Made by a program: the position numbers and the translations under genes. A stretch of 64,000 nucleotides of DNA from Perilla frutescens (lineage: Eukaryota > Streptophyta > Magnoliopsida > Lamiales > Lamiaceae). The stretch lies in assembly GCA_026008535.1 (NCBI GenBank), contig BRKX01000003.1:65621001-65685000 (forward strand), read 5' to 3'. This document shows, piece after piece, positions 24,346-35,820 of the stretch (positions within the stretch are counted from its first letter, which is position 1; each line of letters opens with the position of its first letter). The notes beneath the pieces were generated by a model. The model saw only the letters and a program-made list of their open reading frames with translations. It was not told the DNA's origin and did no database searches.

Positions 24346-27300
24346 ATGGCTGAAAATACTAGGTTAAAGGAGCTGCAGGAAGCCCAGAAGAAGTTGGATC
24401 AGGCCATGCAGGCAGAAAATCAAAAACGAGATGCTGAGAGTTTAAAAAGGGAGGCAGCTGAATCAAGACTTCATGAACAAATTCAATCAGTTACTAAGAC
24501 ATAAGAGAGCATGCTGGGTAAGCTTGATCATTTAGCTGAATTATTTTCCTCTTTCCAGACTCAAACTAAAGGGAAGGGACAATCTGAGGGTGATTCTATA
24601 CTTGGAAGACCTCCCTCCCACTTGGCAGAGGAGGTTTCACAGTCTAGAACTCACACACCTTGGGGGCATAGGTAATTAGTTAGTGATTCACAACCATTAC
24701 AAGCTATAACCCCATTGCCCAAGATTGATTTCCCTAGATTTGATGGTCTACAGCCTAGGGTTTGGGTTTTAAAGTGTAATAGCTACTTTAAGATGATCCC
24801 CAATGTCCCTGATGATCAAAAGATAGCTCTAGCTACAATGAATTTTGATGAAAAGGCAGCCCTATGGTACCAATCTTATAGCTCCAATCTTGATAATCTG
24901 ACCTGGAAGCAGTTTGTTGATGTTGTAACTGCTAGATTTGAGGACCTAAGGGAAACTAACATTGTTGGAGAGTTCAACAAACTCAGACACACTGGGAGTT
25001 ATGCTGAATATGTTGAAAAGTTTGAGGAATTAAAAGAGTGCATGACACTTTTTGACACTAATACTTATTCAGAAACATACTATGTGGCCAGTTTCTTGAG
25101 TGGGCTAAGTGAGGAGCTGAGGGCTGCTGTGAGGATGTTCAACCCTACAACCCTTGAGCAGGCTATTGAACTTGGACACAATCAAGTGATTACCATGGAA
25201 GCACTTACCAAAAAGATTAAGGCTGTAAACAGGCCTCCCAACAACAACAACAGGTATTACACACCTGGACCCATTCCACCAGCTGCTGTGACTTCCAAGG
25301 GAACCCAACCTCCTAAGCCACCTGTAAAATTCCTCACATCAGAACAAATAAGGGAAAGGAGGGCTCAGGGGCTTTGTTATAACTGTGATGAGAAGTATGC
25401 TGTGGGGCATAGATGCAAGAACAGGATTAACTATATGATTATGACTGAAGAGGAGGAGGAGCTGGCACAATTAGTTCCTACCCTCTACCCTGACCAGGAT
25501 TCCCCACCAGATGAAGTAATGAAGGAGACTCCTGTAACTCTAAATTCATTAAAAGGAGAGAAAGGAGCCACTACCCTAAGGTTCACAGGCTCCAACCATG
25601 GACATCACCTGCAAGTTCTTATAGACACTGGAAGCACCCTAAGCTTTATCAAGGAGTCTACTGCTCAACTCCTTGGGTGTGGAGTTGCTACAGCCCCTTC
25701 TCTACTTCTTAAGGTTGCTAATGGACAGAGACTCATTAGCTCCTCACAGGCTAAGCAATTTGGGTGAGAGATGCAAGGACATAAGCTCACACACTCACTT
25801 AGACTGTTACAACATGAGGGTTGTGACATTATATTGGGGGGAGATTGGCTGAGAGCATGTACACCTATTGAACTAGACTATGAGAAGATGGCAGTCATTA
25901 TTAGATGGGGTGGGAAAAAAATCAAGATGCTAGCCAACAGATCTGTTTATGACTGCCAGGTGATTTCTCATCATACACTATACAAAATGGTGCATGCAAA
26001 AGGAACAGAAGGTGTAGAGGAAATGTTTATGGTCACTACATAGACCCCCAACTACTCTGACAACCCACAGCTAGAGAATTTACTCACTGAATTCAGTGAT
26101 GTGTTCAAGGAACCTGAAGGCCTCCCCCCAGCCCGAGGCATTGAACATCAGATTTTGCTTAAACCAGGCAGTGTACCAAGGCAATTGTACCCATACAGGA
26201 CTTCCCACCACCACAAGGATGAGATAGAGAAGATAGTGGATGAGTTGTTGAGGTCAGGCACTATACAACCTAGTAAGAGTGCTTTTTCTTCCCCAGTTTT
26301 GTTGGTGAAGAAAAAAGATGGTACCTGGAGAATGTGCGTTGACTACAGGTACATAAATGGGTTGACAATCAAACATGACTATCCCATACCCCTTATAGAT
26401 GATCTATTGGATGAGCTCCATGGTTCTAAGTTCTTCTCTAAACTAGATCTAAGGTCTGGCTATTTTCAGATCTTAATGGAACCTTCCCACAGGCACTTGA
26501 CTGCATTCAGGACCCACAGTGGCCACTATGAATTCCTAGTCATGCCTTTTGGCCTATGTAATGCCCCTGCCATATTTCAATCTTTAATGAATCAAGTCTT
26601 CAGGCCCTACTTAAGGAGACACACCCTGGTTTTCTTTGATGACATATTGGTGTATAGCAAGACATGGGAAGAACATCTGTTGCATCTAAGGGAGGTTCTT
26701 TCTACACTCAGACAACACTCACTTTATGCCAAGAAATCAAAGTGCCACTTTGGCCAGACACAAGTAGAGTATTTGGGCCACATCATAAGTGGAGAAGGAG
26801 TAGCCACTGATCCACAGAAGGTGGAGTGTATGGTTCAGTGGCCTACCCCTAGAACAGTTAAACAACTCAGAGAATTTTTGGGGTTAACAGGGTACTACAG
26901 GAAGTTTATAAGGGGTTATGGGGCTATTAGCAGACCTATTGCATTTCTAAGCAAAACCCTATGCTTAAGAAACTAGGCACTATCAATCTATGAAAAGGAA
27001 TTCCTAGCAGTGCTTATGGCAATACAGAAGTGGAGACACTACTTACAAGGCCACAGGTTCACTATCAGGACTGATCAACAAGCACTGAAACACCTCCTGG
27101 ATCAGAAGGTCCTAACTCCCCTCTAACAGAAATGGATTACCAAACTCCTTGGTCAAGACTATGACATTCAATACAGGAAAGAGGCTGAGAACAGGGCAGC
27201 AGATGCCCTATCTAGAATGCAAGGAGGCGAAAAAGGGTGCTCAGCTCTCACTACTGTGACACCCTTATGGGCACAAGAAGTGTTGAATAGCTATGAGGGT

Positions 27301-28720
27301 GACCCCTACATTGCTAAGCTACATGACACACTCTCCACAGATTCTAACCCAGGCTCTAAGATCACACAATCACAGGGTCTCTTTAGATATAAAGGAAGGG
27401 TAATAGTGGGGAGTGGGCATGACATGAGGAATAAGATCCTATCTGCCATGCATAACTCCCCTTATGGTGGACACTCAGGTGTGCAGGGTACTTATATGAT
27501 ACTCAAAGCCTCATTCTACTGGCCTGGAATGAAATTACAGGTGGCAGATATGGTTAAAACTTGTGACACATGTAAACTTAACAAGTCACTACATGGGGCC
27601 ACTCCAGGACTTCTACAGCCCTTGCCAATCCCAGACCAACCCTGGAGTCACATCACCATGGACTTCATTGAAGGGCTGCCTAAGTCAAATGGGAAGGATG
27701 TGATATTGGTGGCTATTGACAGACTCACCAAATATGCCCATTTTATTGGCCTATCACACCCTTTTACAGCTCAGACAGTAGCTAAGTTATTATGGGATTA
27801 TATCTACAAGCTACATGGGTTACCTGTCAGCATCATTACTGACAGGGACAAAATCTTTACCAGTCAGTTTTGGAAGGAACTCTTCAAAGCTATGGGAGTA
27901 ACCCTCAACTTCTCATCTGCCTACCAGCCCCAAACTGATGATCAGAGTGAAAGACTCAACCAGTGTCTGGAAACCTACTTAAGGTGCATGACTTCTAGCA
28001 ACCCAAAGCACTGGAACAGGTGGCTAACCCCAGCAGAACATTGGTATAACACCAATTATCACACTGCACTGAAGCTAACTCCTTTCCAGGCCCTATATGG
28101 GTACCCACCCCCCTATTTGGCTACATCACCATATCTGGACAATCTCTGCCCAGAGGTGCAAGACACCCTACAGGACAGGCGAATGATGTTGTAGCAACTA
28201 AAGGAGAACCTCAAGGTCGCCCAGAACCGGATGAAAACATATGCGGACAAAAATAGAGAGGAGAAGCACTACGAGGTAGGAGATCTGGTTTACTTAAAGC
28301 TGCAACCCTACCGTCAAAATTCAGTCCAATTGAGGAAGAATCTCAAATTGTCATCTAAATTCTATGGGCCTTACAAGATTCTAGAGAGGATCGGGCAGGT
28401 AGCCTACAAGCTCGAACTACCAGAAGGGTCTAGGGTACATCCCGTGTTCCATGTTTCACTATTAAAAAAGAAAATTAGTGAAGGGGTAGTATCCTTACCG
28501 AAGCTGCCGGCTGTCACCTCCGAGGGGTTGTTTCAGCTCTACCCTTGGACCATCTTAGGCTCCCGAACTATAATGCGCAGAGGTCTGGAGGTCGAACAAA
28601 TCCAAGTGCAGTGGGAGGAGGGAGAAACAGGCTTGATCTCTTGGGAAGATGTGAAATTTATCAGACGCAAGTTTCCAAATTTTAATCCTTGCGGACAAGG
28701 ATCAAAATTTCGGGGGGGTA
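24346..28720 (+). pseudogene. Gypsy chromovirus gag-pol, one frame with nonsense codons only
   Basis: All pieces share one frame from ATG 24346. Gag contains a Lys/Glu-rich coiled stretch, then LWYQSYSSNLDNLTWKQF and a zinc knuckle (CYNCDEKYAVGHRC). The protease has VLIDTGSTLSFI. RT has MCVDYRYINGLT and FFDDILVYS, where most relatives have Y-x-D-D. Part of RNase H (YEKEFLAVLMAIQKWRHYL) remains, then the integrase zinc finger (H..H..CDTC), a core with MDFIEGLP, IITDRDKIF and SERLNQ for D-D-E, and a C-terminal chromodomain-like VEQIQVQWEEGETGLISWED. Stops stand at 24502, 24673, 25765, 26041, 26974, 27124 and 28192. The first part of RNase H is missing near 26930 by an in-frame deletion. The copy is dead for autonomous movement. 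Confidence 0.93.
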
Positions 28721-28721
28721 A

Positions 28722-29313
28722 TGTTGTGGACCTTATTCAATATGGGGAAAGGCTTGATGAGAATCAGAAGCTAAGTGGAGAGGAGGCGCCGGAACGGGAA
28801 GTGAGAGTTGCAATCGGGGAAGACGAAGGTAGGGCAAAGACTCAATTTTTAGGGTTAATGAACAGCTCTTCACAGATTGGGAATTCTTATGATTCGGCTT
28901 TGACCGTTCAAGAGGGAGTTGGGCCGGAGCGGGTCAAGATAGATGGGCTGGTCATGCTTGGTTAAATATTGGGCTTCATTATGTTTTATTAATGTAATCA
29001 AGGACTTGGGTCCATTCTTAGTTAGGGTATTAGATAACCCTTATCTTGGTCCCTACCTTTATGTAAGGGGATATAAATATGTAATGTTGCCCTAGGAAGT
29101 AAGTAAGTAATGAAATATTCTAAATTTCCTCCTCCGTCTTTCTCCTTCTCTCTCTCATTTCTCCTATTAAATTTCCCCCATTTCTGTTACATAACATCAA
29201 CAAGATTACAACTTTGTTATCAATTCAGCCTATTTATCATCAACTATTACAAGATCCCAAACATAGCCAAAAGAAAGACCAAAAATAAACGTGAAACAAC
29301 TGAGACCATTACA
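28722..29313 (+). repeat. 3' LTR of gypsy element (592 bp)
   Basis: Follows the polypurine tract and is bounded by CATTC at 29314-29318. The upstream gag-pol frame reads on into it to 28965, which is not meaningful. Confidence 0.94.
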
Positions 29314-29318
29314 CATTC

Positions 29319-29435
29319 AAGGTATCAATGCTTGCTAATTTTCTGCATTTTGTTCTTCTGTTCTTTTTTTCCTTCATCTCAATGTTTGTTAATTTTGTGC
29401 GTTTTTTCATGACTGCAGCAGGACAAGCATGAGTA
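29319..29435 (+). pseudogene. Last intron and terminal exon of the interrupted beta-propeller-like gene
   Basis: After the target duplication the host sequence continues AAG|GTATCAATG, a good splice donor a few bases past the insertion point. An intron with T-rich sequence ends at GACTGCAG (about 29419), and the next bases CAGGACAAGCATGAGTAG would close the reading frame with QDKHE and a stop. So the gypsy element most likely landed in the last codons of an internal exon. This is inferred from splice signals alone. Confidence 0.5.
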
Positions 29436-29925
29436 GCCAGGAGAGGCTTTTGTTGCATGAAACAGGCAGCTAAGCGAAGAGAATAGAATGAATTTGAAAT
29501 TTATGCCTTTTGTATTTCGCAATTCCAACAAAATTGAGGATCTATTTGTTGTCAATATGCAAAAGGATATTCAAATTTTCCAGTATTGTAGAGTAATTCA
29601 GGCCATATGTGACTCTCACATAATTCTTATGTATCAAGCAAATAAAAAAATAACAATAATCTTCAGTGGACAAATTTCAAGATCTCCTTGCATAGGCATA
29701 TAGATTGAATTGTCATCACATGATGAGCAATCAAAACTGGAATAGCCAGGAACATGTTTAAGAATGGTAAAATTTACAGCTGAATGCCAATAAAAGGTGA
29801 AATCTACCAGTTCATACCAGTTTCCCTCTTTTGCATTCCCCTCCCCCAACCAAAAAAAAAAAACATTAGATTAATACAAGTGCAAACATGCAAGCTATCT
29901 ATTTCTATGAAGCTAATTCAAACTC
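29436..29925. other. Intergenic, 3' flanks of two convergent genes
   Basis: Presumed 3' UTR of the rightward propeller-like gene and 3' UTR of the leftward mTERF gene. Contains the second copy (29827-29898) of the C-rich/poly(A) direct repeat found at 2295-2370. No coding signal. Confidence 0.6.
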
Positions 29926-31176
29926 TCATTTGTCTCTGCCCTTGAGATAAGTCATCGTCTTAAACTTGCTCCCAACTTTCTTCAAATAAGGGCTAACAAA
30001 TCGATCCAAAAACTTATCATCCGACAATGTGTAAATGGTCCCCAGAGAAGGCCATTTCTTGATCAGATTCTTACTCTCAAGAACTCCAACAATTTGCAGT
30101 CGCGGCTTCAGCCTCTTCTCGATGCTGCACCCGAGCATACAAGGGTGATCAACGATGCTCGACACGTCGAACTTCCCGGTAGCAACAAGGAGCTCCTTCA
30201 CCTTCTTTATCTTCTTCATTGATGCCAGAAACACCGACGGTGCCTTCCCAAACATTGCCAAGATGTTGCTGTCCGAAATCCCCATACCCCGGAATTCCCT
30301 CAGCTTGCACTCCCACGCCTCATCGCTCATTGAAGCAAATACCCGAACACCATAGATGAACATTCTGGAACTCTCAGAAGCTCCCATTTCTTTAGCCTTT
30401 TCTATGGATTTCCTCATAATGTCCGGCTTCACCAACATGAATCTTGGATAAGAGAAGAGCACTCTGCGTATATCCGACGCAGGTATGCCAGAGCTCTTCA
30501 AGATTTCCACATTTGGCGTCAAGATTTTATCCAAATCTGCAGTTGCAAACCACGTACATTTCTTTACAAGTCTAATCACATCCTCATCGGATCCCAACAA
30601 GCATTTCAGCACAGATAATGAAGGAACGATACGATTGTTCGTGCTCAACTGAAAAATGACGGGATTGTTTGAGGTTATCAGGGCAATGTCGTCGGAAGAA
30701 AAGCCCAATTCTTGGAAAATCTTGACTTTCGATCGAATTCCATCCTCAAAGGAAGCTGTGAGAATTCGAGGCTTGCATTTTACGATTTTCTCGAGCTGAG
30801 TGCTCGAGAATCCGCTCTCTTCGAGGAATGAGAGGATTGAATCGGCTTTTTCTGGGATTCTTGATCGAGTCAAATGGGAGGCAGCTAGCGAAGCTACTTG
30901 AGACGAAAATTTGTGCTTATTCACCAACAAATCGTAAATGCTGTGGGTGGAGACTAGATCGCTCTCTCTCCTAGTCGAGATGAAATGAGGGGAGAGAGAG
31001 AAAGGAACATGGGCTTTGTATACGGATGAAGAAACCTGGGATTTGCAGAGAAATGAAAAGGGCTTCGAGAAGTAATGGAGTGAGAGAGAGAAAGAAACAT
31101 GGGATTGGCAGATGATTAAATTCTGCTTCGTACTTAAACATGAGATACGGCGATTTCTACCTGCAAGCGAGACCAT
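29926..31176 (-). CDS. mTERF-family organelle protein (416 aa), intact
   Basis: Single-exon gene reading leftward from ATG 31176 to the stop at 29926. The first 70 or so residues are rich in Ser, Arg and Phe and poor in acidic residues, as in mitochondrial or plastid transit peptides. The rest is built of roughly 30-residue helical mTERF motifs with recurring proline and leucine positions, for example RIPEKADSILSFLEESGFSS, KIFQELGFSSDDIALITSNN and GKAPSVFLASMKKIKKVKEL. mTERF proteins bind organelle nucleic acid through these repeats and affect transcription termination, initiation or RNA handling. Length and intronless structure fit the tandemly expanded plant mTERF class. It is a paralogue of the genes at 32401, 59596 and 62723. 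The exact organelle is uncertain. Confidence 0.92.
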   Translation of the reverse strand: MVSLAGRNRRISCLSTKQNLIICQSHVSFSLSLHYFSKPFSFLCKSQVSSSVYKAHVPFSLSPHFISTRRESDLVSTHSIYDLLVNKHKFSSQVASLAASHLTRSRIPEKADSILSFLEESGFSSTQLEKIVKCKPRILTASFEDGIRSKVKIFQELGFSSDDIALITSNNPVIFQLSTNNRIVPSLSVLKCLLGSDEDVIRLVKKCTWFATADLDKILTPNVEILKSSGIPASDIRRVLFSYPRFMLVKPDIMRKSIEKAKEMGASESSRMFIYGVRVFASMSDEAWECKLREFRGMGISDSNILAMFGKAPSVFLASMKKIKKVKELLVATGKFDVSSIVDHPCMLGCSIEKRLKPRLQIVGVLESKNLIKKWPSLGTIYTLSDDKFLDRFVSPYLKKVGSKFKTMTYLKGRDK

Positions 31177-32400
31177 TCTTTAATCACAGAACTGAAATTT
31201 TCTGGGATTTGAGGGTTTAGGGCTCTTCCCCAACGCCGCCGCTAGACAAGAGAGGTTGAAATCGAATAAAAATTTTGAAATATTTCAATAAAAAATTTTG
31301 GAGTTTTTTAATTACTTTTTCCATAAAATATTTTTGGAGTTTTTAGGGAATGCAAACATTATTTAGATATGGAAAATTGTGCAAATACATACTAGAAATA
31401 TTGATTGAGTCTCACTTAGACACTGAAAATTTAGAGTGACTCAATCAATTATTCAACTAGATAAAATGTGCAACTAAACAAATTCATCAAAATTATTTGT
31501 ATTTTAGTTGTAATTAATGTCCGAATTGATAATGCATTAATATTAATTATTGGTGTAAAATTTTGACCGTACAATTTGAGATTCAATAGCATAGTCTATA
31601 GTTCCAAATTACGCTCTAAAATTTCAAATCCACCATTTAATATCAATATCTGACATCGAATTGATACTATAATTTTTAGTTTGAGCCACACGTACAATCA
31701 CTCGGTTCCAAAATTTCTCTATTCAATTACTTCGTCGGCAAATTCCCAATTGGCGATTTGATGGTACTTTCAGAGAGCTTACAATGAAATCTTTTCAACC
31801 ATACCCACATCATAGCATATCATCATCAGAATTAGGTTGAAACTATTTTTTATATTCAATCAACGTCAAGAATTTTCTATGGAGGCATTAATTTTTTTTT
31901 AATTTTTTTTTGTTTGTTATGGAGGCTTTAAATTGCACCTTTAATTATAGCTGAGGGTCTCGCTTACTTTCAGTATCTAATTGAGACTCGATCAATACTT
32001 CAAAGTGTCTATTTGTACATTTCGATTTAGATTTTAAATATTATACATTTATTTAGAAAATAGACGAATGTTTGCACTCAACTAAGATACTCAGGTGGAC
32101 CAAATTTTTGATGAAGCTGCTACTTTTGGGAGTCTAGCCAGGCCTCGGCTAGTCGGCTTTAACACTGGGGTTAGGTCAAGCATAAATGCTTTTATACCAC
32201 ACAAATAAGAGAAAGAATATTAAGCAGACAATGTTGATTGTTGAAGCAAAATAGTATATAGAATTGTAAGCCCAAAAGAGATGAAGGGTAGACTACAATT
32301 ACAAAGTAAGATATTAGAAATGTACTTATAAGCTTAAAAGGTGAGAACTACAAGATTAATCAAATAAGCAGTTCATACCAGTTCCTGAAGCAGCATCTGC
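31177..32400. other. Intergenic between leftward mTERF paralogues
   Basis: AT-rich. Should contain the 5' region of the 29926-31176 gene near 31177-31260 and the 3' UTR of the next gene near 32300-32400. No other coding or repeat structure recognised. Confidence 0.5.
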
Positions 32401-33557
32401 TTAAAGCGTCATCTCGACATATATCTTGGGGATGTATTCTTTGCCAATCTCATCATAATAAGGCCTAACAAATCTGTCAATAAATTTATCATCCGAAGAC
32501 CTCAAAATTGTTCCAAGAGCAGGCTGCTTTTTAATCAGATTCCTGCTTTCCAGGACTCCCAAAATTTGCAACCGTGGCTCAAGCCTCTTCTCAATACTAA
32601 ACCCAAGTAATACTGGGCTATCCACAATATTGGAGATATTATACTTCCCAGTAGCAAGCACGAGTTCTATTACATCTTGATTTTCTTTGCGGATAAAGAA
32701 AATACTAATGGTGCCTTTCTAAACATTGTGAATATATCATTATCAGAAAATCCCAGATCTCGGAGAGTTCGCAACATGACTTCCCAGATCCCTTGGCTCG
32801 TGCAAGCAAAAACACTAGCAGCATTGATAAAATTAACTGAAGTGAGAGAGATCCCCATTTCTATGGCCCTGTCTACAGATTTCCTCATAATATCTGGTTT
32901 GAGCAAGAAGCATCTTGGCTGAACATAAAGGAAATGAAGGATACGCACCATAGGTATACCACAACTCTTCAAGGTTTCCACATTTGGCATCAGGACCTTT
33001 TCCAAATCGCCTTTGAGGAACCATGAAGATTTTCTTAAAAGTCTGGCCACTTCATGATTGGATCCCAGCAAGCCCTTCAGCAAAGATAATGAGGGAATGA
33101 TCTTGTTGCTCGTGCTCGAATGTAAAATCGTCTGATTGCTGGACACCATCTTAGCAATCTCCTCGGAAGAAAGGCCCAAGTCTTGGAACACCTTCAATTT
33201 CAATTCAATGCCCTCAATGGTAAACCCTAGAATCCGAGGATTATATATGACCAATTTCTCCAGTTGAGCACTTGTAAAGCTATTCTCTTTGAGGAATGAT
33301 AGAACTGAATCAACTCTTTTGGGGCTTCTAAATTTAGGTAAATGTGAATCAACCAGTGAAGCAAATTCAGGAGAAAATTGGTGTTTATGCACCAATACAT
33401 CATAAATTTCAGGGCAATGGCTTGGGATTAGTCTTTTCACTCTCGATGTGGAAGAGAATGAGTGGACCGAGAGAAAGAAATAAACATCGGATTTGCAGAT
33501 AAATGAATTAGGGCTCAAAAATAAAGAGGCGAGATTATTACGTGCAATTGTAATCAT
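32401..33557 (-). pseudogene. mTERF-family gene with one frameshift
   Basis: Reads leftward from ATG 33557. The first 295 codons show a transit-like N terminus and mTERF helical motifs (SPKRVDSVLSFLKENSFTSA, KVFQDLGLSSEEIAKMVSSN, FRKAPLVFSLSAKKIKM). A one-base loss near 32670-32675 causes a stop, and the family C-terminal part continues in another frame from about 32665 (ATGKYNISNIVDSPVLLGFS to the stop at 32401). The two parts together match the length of the intact paralogue at 29926-31176. A sequencing error cannot be excluded, in which case the gene would be intact. Confidence 0.85.
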
Positions 33558-33562
33558 GTTTA

Positions 33563-33830
33563 TGCACTTGTAAAGCTATTCTCTTTGAGGAATGATAGGA
33601 TTAAATCAGGAATCTGATTGTGATGCAGCTAGTGAAGCCAATTCAGGAGAAAATTGGTGTTTATGCACCAACACATCATATATTTCAGGGCTGGGATTAG
33701 TCTTTTACCCCCTAGAAGTCAAGAAAAAGTGGATTTGGAGAGAGAAAGGAACATTTGATTTGCAGAGAAACGATTTGGGATTCAAAAATGAAGAGGAGAG
33801 ATTCTTGCGTGCAATTGCAATGTTGACATA
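33563..33830 (-). pseudogene. Amino-terminal mTERF fragment, partial tandem duplicate
   Basis: About 270 bp clearly similar to the first quarter of the neighbouring gene (about 33268-33560): shared GCACTTGTAAAGCTATTCTC, GAGAAAATTGGTGTTTATGC and ATTTGCAGA blocks in the same order, ending near a CAT that corresponds to the ATG. The match covers only the transit peptide and first mTERF motif and has internal deletions. It lies directly upstream of the 32401-33557 gene, so it may now form part of that gene's promoter region. Confidence 0.8.
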
Positions 33831-33961
33831 AAATCGTCGCTACGCATGAATAATCAAGTGTGCTCGGAAATGAAAATGACTTGCCTGCAAACTGAAGGAC
33901 GAATTGAGGGTTTCTCCAGCGCCTTTGCCATGGCAGGAAGGGAAGAAGATTAGTTTCAATT

Positions 33962-33963
<2 letters not shown>

Positions 33964-34013
<50 letters not shown>
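33964..34013. repeat. (TC)n(AC)n microsatellite
   Basis: About 15 TC units followed by about 8 CA units. Confidence 0.95.
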
Positions 34014-34499
34014 ATCTCTACACAGTACACACCTGGCTATATGTACCATACTAGTATTATATAAATTATTTGTGATAGTTCCCTAAATCCCTAGTCATTT
34101 TATGAAAATATAAATTAATAATTTTAAAAACCAATATTGCCTTCACATTTTACCCTTCTATTTTTTTATATTCCGTCTTATTTTAGATGGGCGGGTCAGT
34201 CCTTTTATGGTCCCGAGTCAACGTAGATCAATTCGTTAAAAGAAAAAAAAAAAAACTTTTAAAATCAGTATTAATCGTAACACTAAAAGTATCACTAAAA
34301 AGCTTACAAATATCATCTGTATCCTTAAAAAGTAACGGGTTTGATAGTTATCTTATACGAGTTTATTTTGTTCAGATTGTGATTTTTCATTCCAATTAAT
34401 GTTTAGAGTTTGAGAGTTTAGGTTTTTTTTTTCATTTTTTTAGATATTATTTTGTTTTTTTTTTAATTTATGTTTTTTAAAGTTTTTTTTAATCTCAAT

Positions 34500-35400
34500 T
34501 AGAGGTTATATTTAAGTTGAAAAAATCAATTTCGAGGGCCATGAGCCAACGCTTTAGAGTCGGACGAGTACATTACGCGAGTCACGGGATTTGAAAAAAA
34601 TCCAAGTAATCCCTTTTATTTTAGTGTTCATTAATGTCACTTTAGGCCTTGTTTACTTTGGATGATAGGGATATCCCACTAATGCAAGGCTAAAATTATA
34701 CAAAGTTTTGTTGAAATGAATGTGTATAACACAAACATTTACATATTTTTCCTTGTGAATAAGGACTAATTGAATTCATATCCTTTCATAACAAGTGGGT
34801 TATGAGTTATCCTTCATCTCCTTCATTTTATTCATATGTTTATATATTTTATCACACCATATATTTCATGTTTTGTAAATTTAACTTTAAATTCATGGGA
34901 TATCACACTCAATCCCATCCACCGAAGTAAACGAGCCCTTAGAGTATATATTTGTTTCAAAATTATGTTTTTTATTTTCAATTATTGTGTATATTTATTT
35001 TGAAAAATTAAATTAATTATCGAGCCCTACGCGTTAGTGTCAAACGAGTGCATTATGCGAGTCGCTAGATTTCAAAAAAAAAAAATTCACTCTAATTTTA
35101 GGATTCACTAATTCCATTTTAAGATATATATTTATTTCAAAATTATGTTTTTAATTTTCAATTAGCGTTTATATATGTTTTGAAAAAATTAATTGTCGGG
35201 CGCAATGTATTAGTCCACGAGTTAGCATTGGAGAGTGCATTGAGTGAGTCGCCAGATTTCAAAAAAATTAAACGAATTCACTATAATTTTAAAGTTTATT
35301 AATTCCATTTTAGGGTATATATTTATATTTATTTCAAACAAATTAAATTAATTCACTTTAATTTTAGAGTTCACTAATTTTATTTAAAGGTATATAATTT
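34500..35400. repeat. Degenerate tandem repeat, unit about 185 bp
   Basis: Blocks such as CGAGTGCATTA.GCGAGTCGC.GATTTCAAAAAA, then TTCACTAATTCCATTTTA and ATATTTATTTCAAAATTATG recur at about 34560, 35047 and 35231, with a partial unit near 35330. The first unit is split by the MITE at 34645-34938; subtracting it gives a spacing of about 185 bp throughout. Function unknown. Confidence 0.7.
34645..34938. mobile_element. Tourist-like (PIF/Harbinger) MITE, 294 bp
   Basis: The ends GGCCTTGTTTACTTTGGATG and, in reverse complement, GGGCTCGTTTACTTCGGTGG form imperfect terminal inverted repeats. TTA flanks both sides (34642-34644 and 34939-34941). Its insertion splits one tandem-repeat unit at a TTA that other units keep uninterrupted. 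No coding capacity. Confidence 0.8.
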
Positions 35401-35734
35401 TAGAGAAAAACTTTAAAAGAAAAAAGTCCAGAAAAATAAAGACAGGCGCGTGACGCCAACGTGTCATGCATGCCGGATATGGTCGGAAATAAGGGCGCTG
35501 CACATAAGTGTTCCTCTAATATTTTTCATTGTTTTTGTGACTTTTTTTTTTATGTCGAGGATAACCCGCAACCGCCATCGATGTGTGCACCGAGTAAAAT
35601 CATGTCCCTATATAATAGTCTGTAAACTACACATGAAATGTAACTGTAAACTACACATAAAATGTAATGAAAAATCAGATGTGACAGGCTCACACCTAAT
35701 GGTATTGGTGGTGAATTTTTGTGAACTTTTTTTT

Positions 35735-35820
35735 TTTTTCATCTAGTGGTGTTGGTGGTGGGATTTGAACGGAAGACATTTGACCTCAACATAATACCAC
35801 TCCACCATTAAGTCATTCCC
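35735..35820 (-). mobile_element. SINE-like tRNA-related sequence
   Basis: In reverse complement it holds an A-box-like TAATGGTGGAGTGG and a B-box-like GTTCAAATCCCACC at tRNA-like spacing (about 40 bp). Body and tail are not defined, so element limits are uncertain. Confidence 0.35.

Larger units (their letters stand above)
23724..29313 (+). mobile_element. Ty3/gypsy chromovirus retrotransposon
   Basis: The element is 5590 bp with two 592-bp LTRs (TGTTGTGG..CCATTACA), a tRNA-Met-type PBS (TGGTATCCAGAGCC) just inside the 5' LTR and a polypurine tract (CGGGGGGG) before the 3' LTR. The CATTC duplication is perfect. The domain order gag-protease-RT-RNase H-integrase plus a chromodomain-like tail identifies a chromovirus. 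The LTRs differ at about eight sites including short indels, so the insertion is fairly young. Confidence 0.96.
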
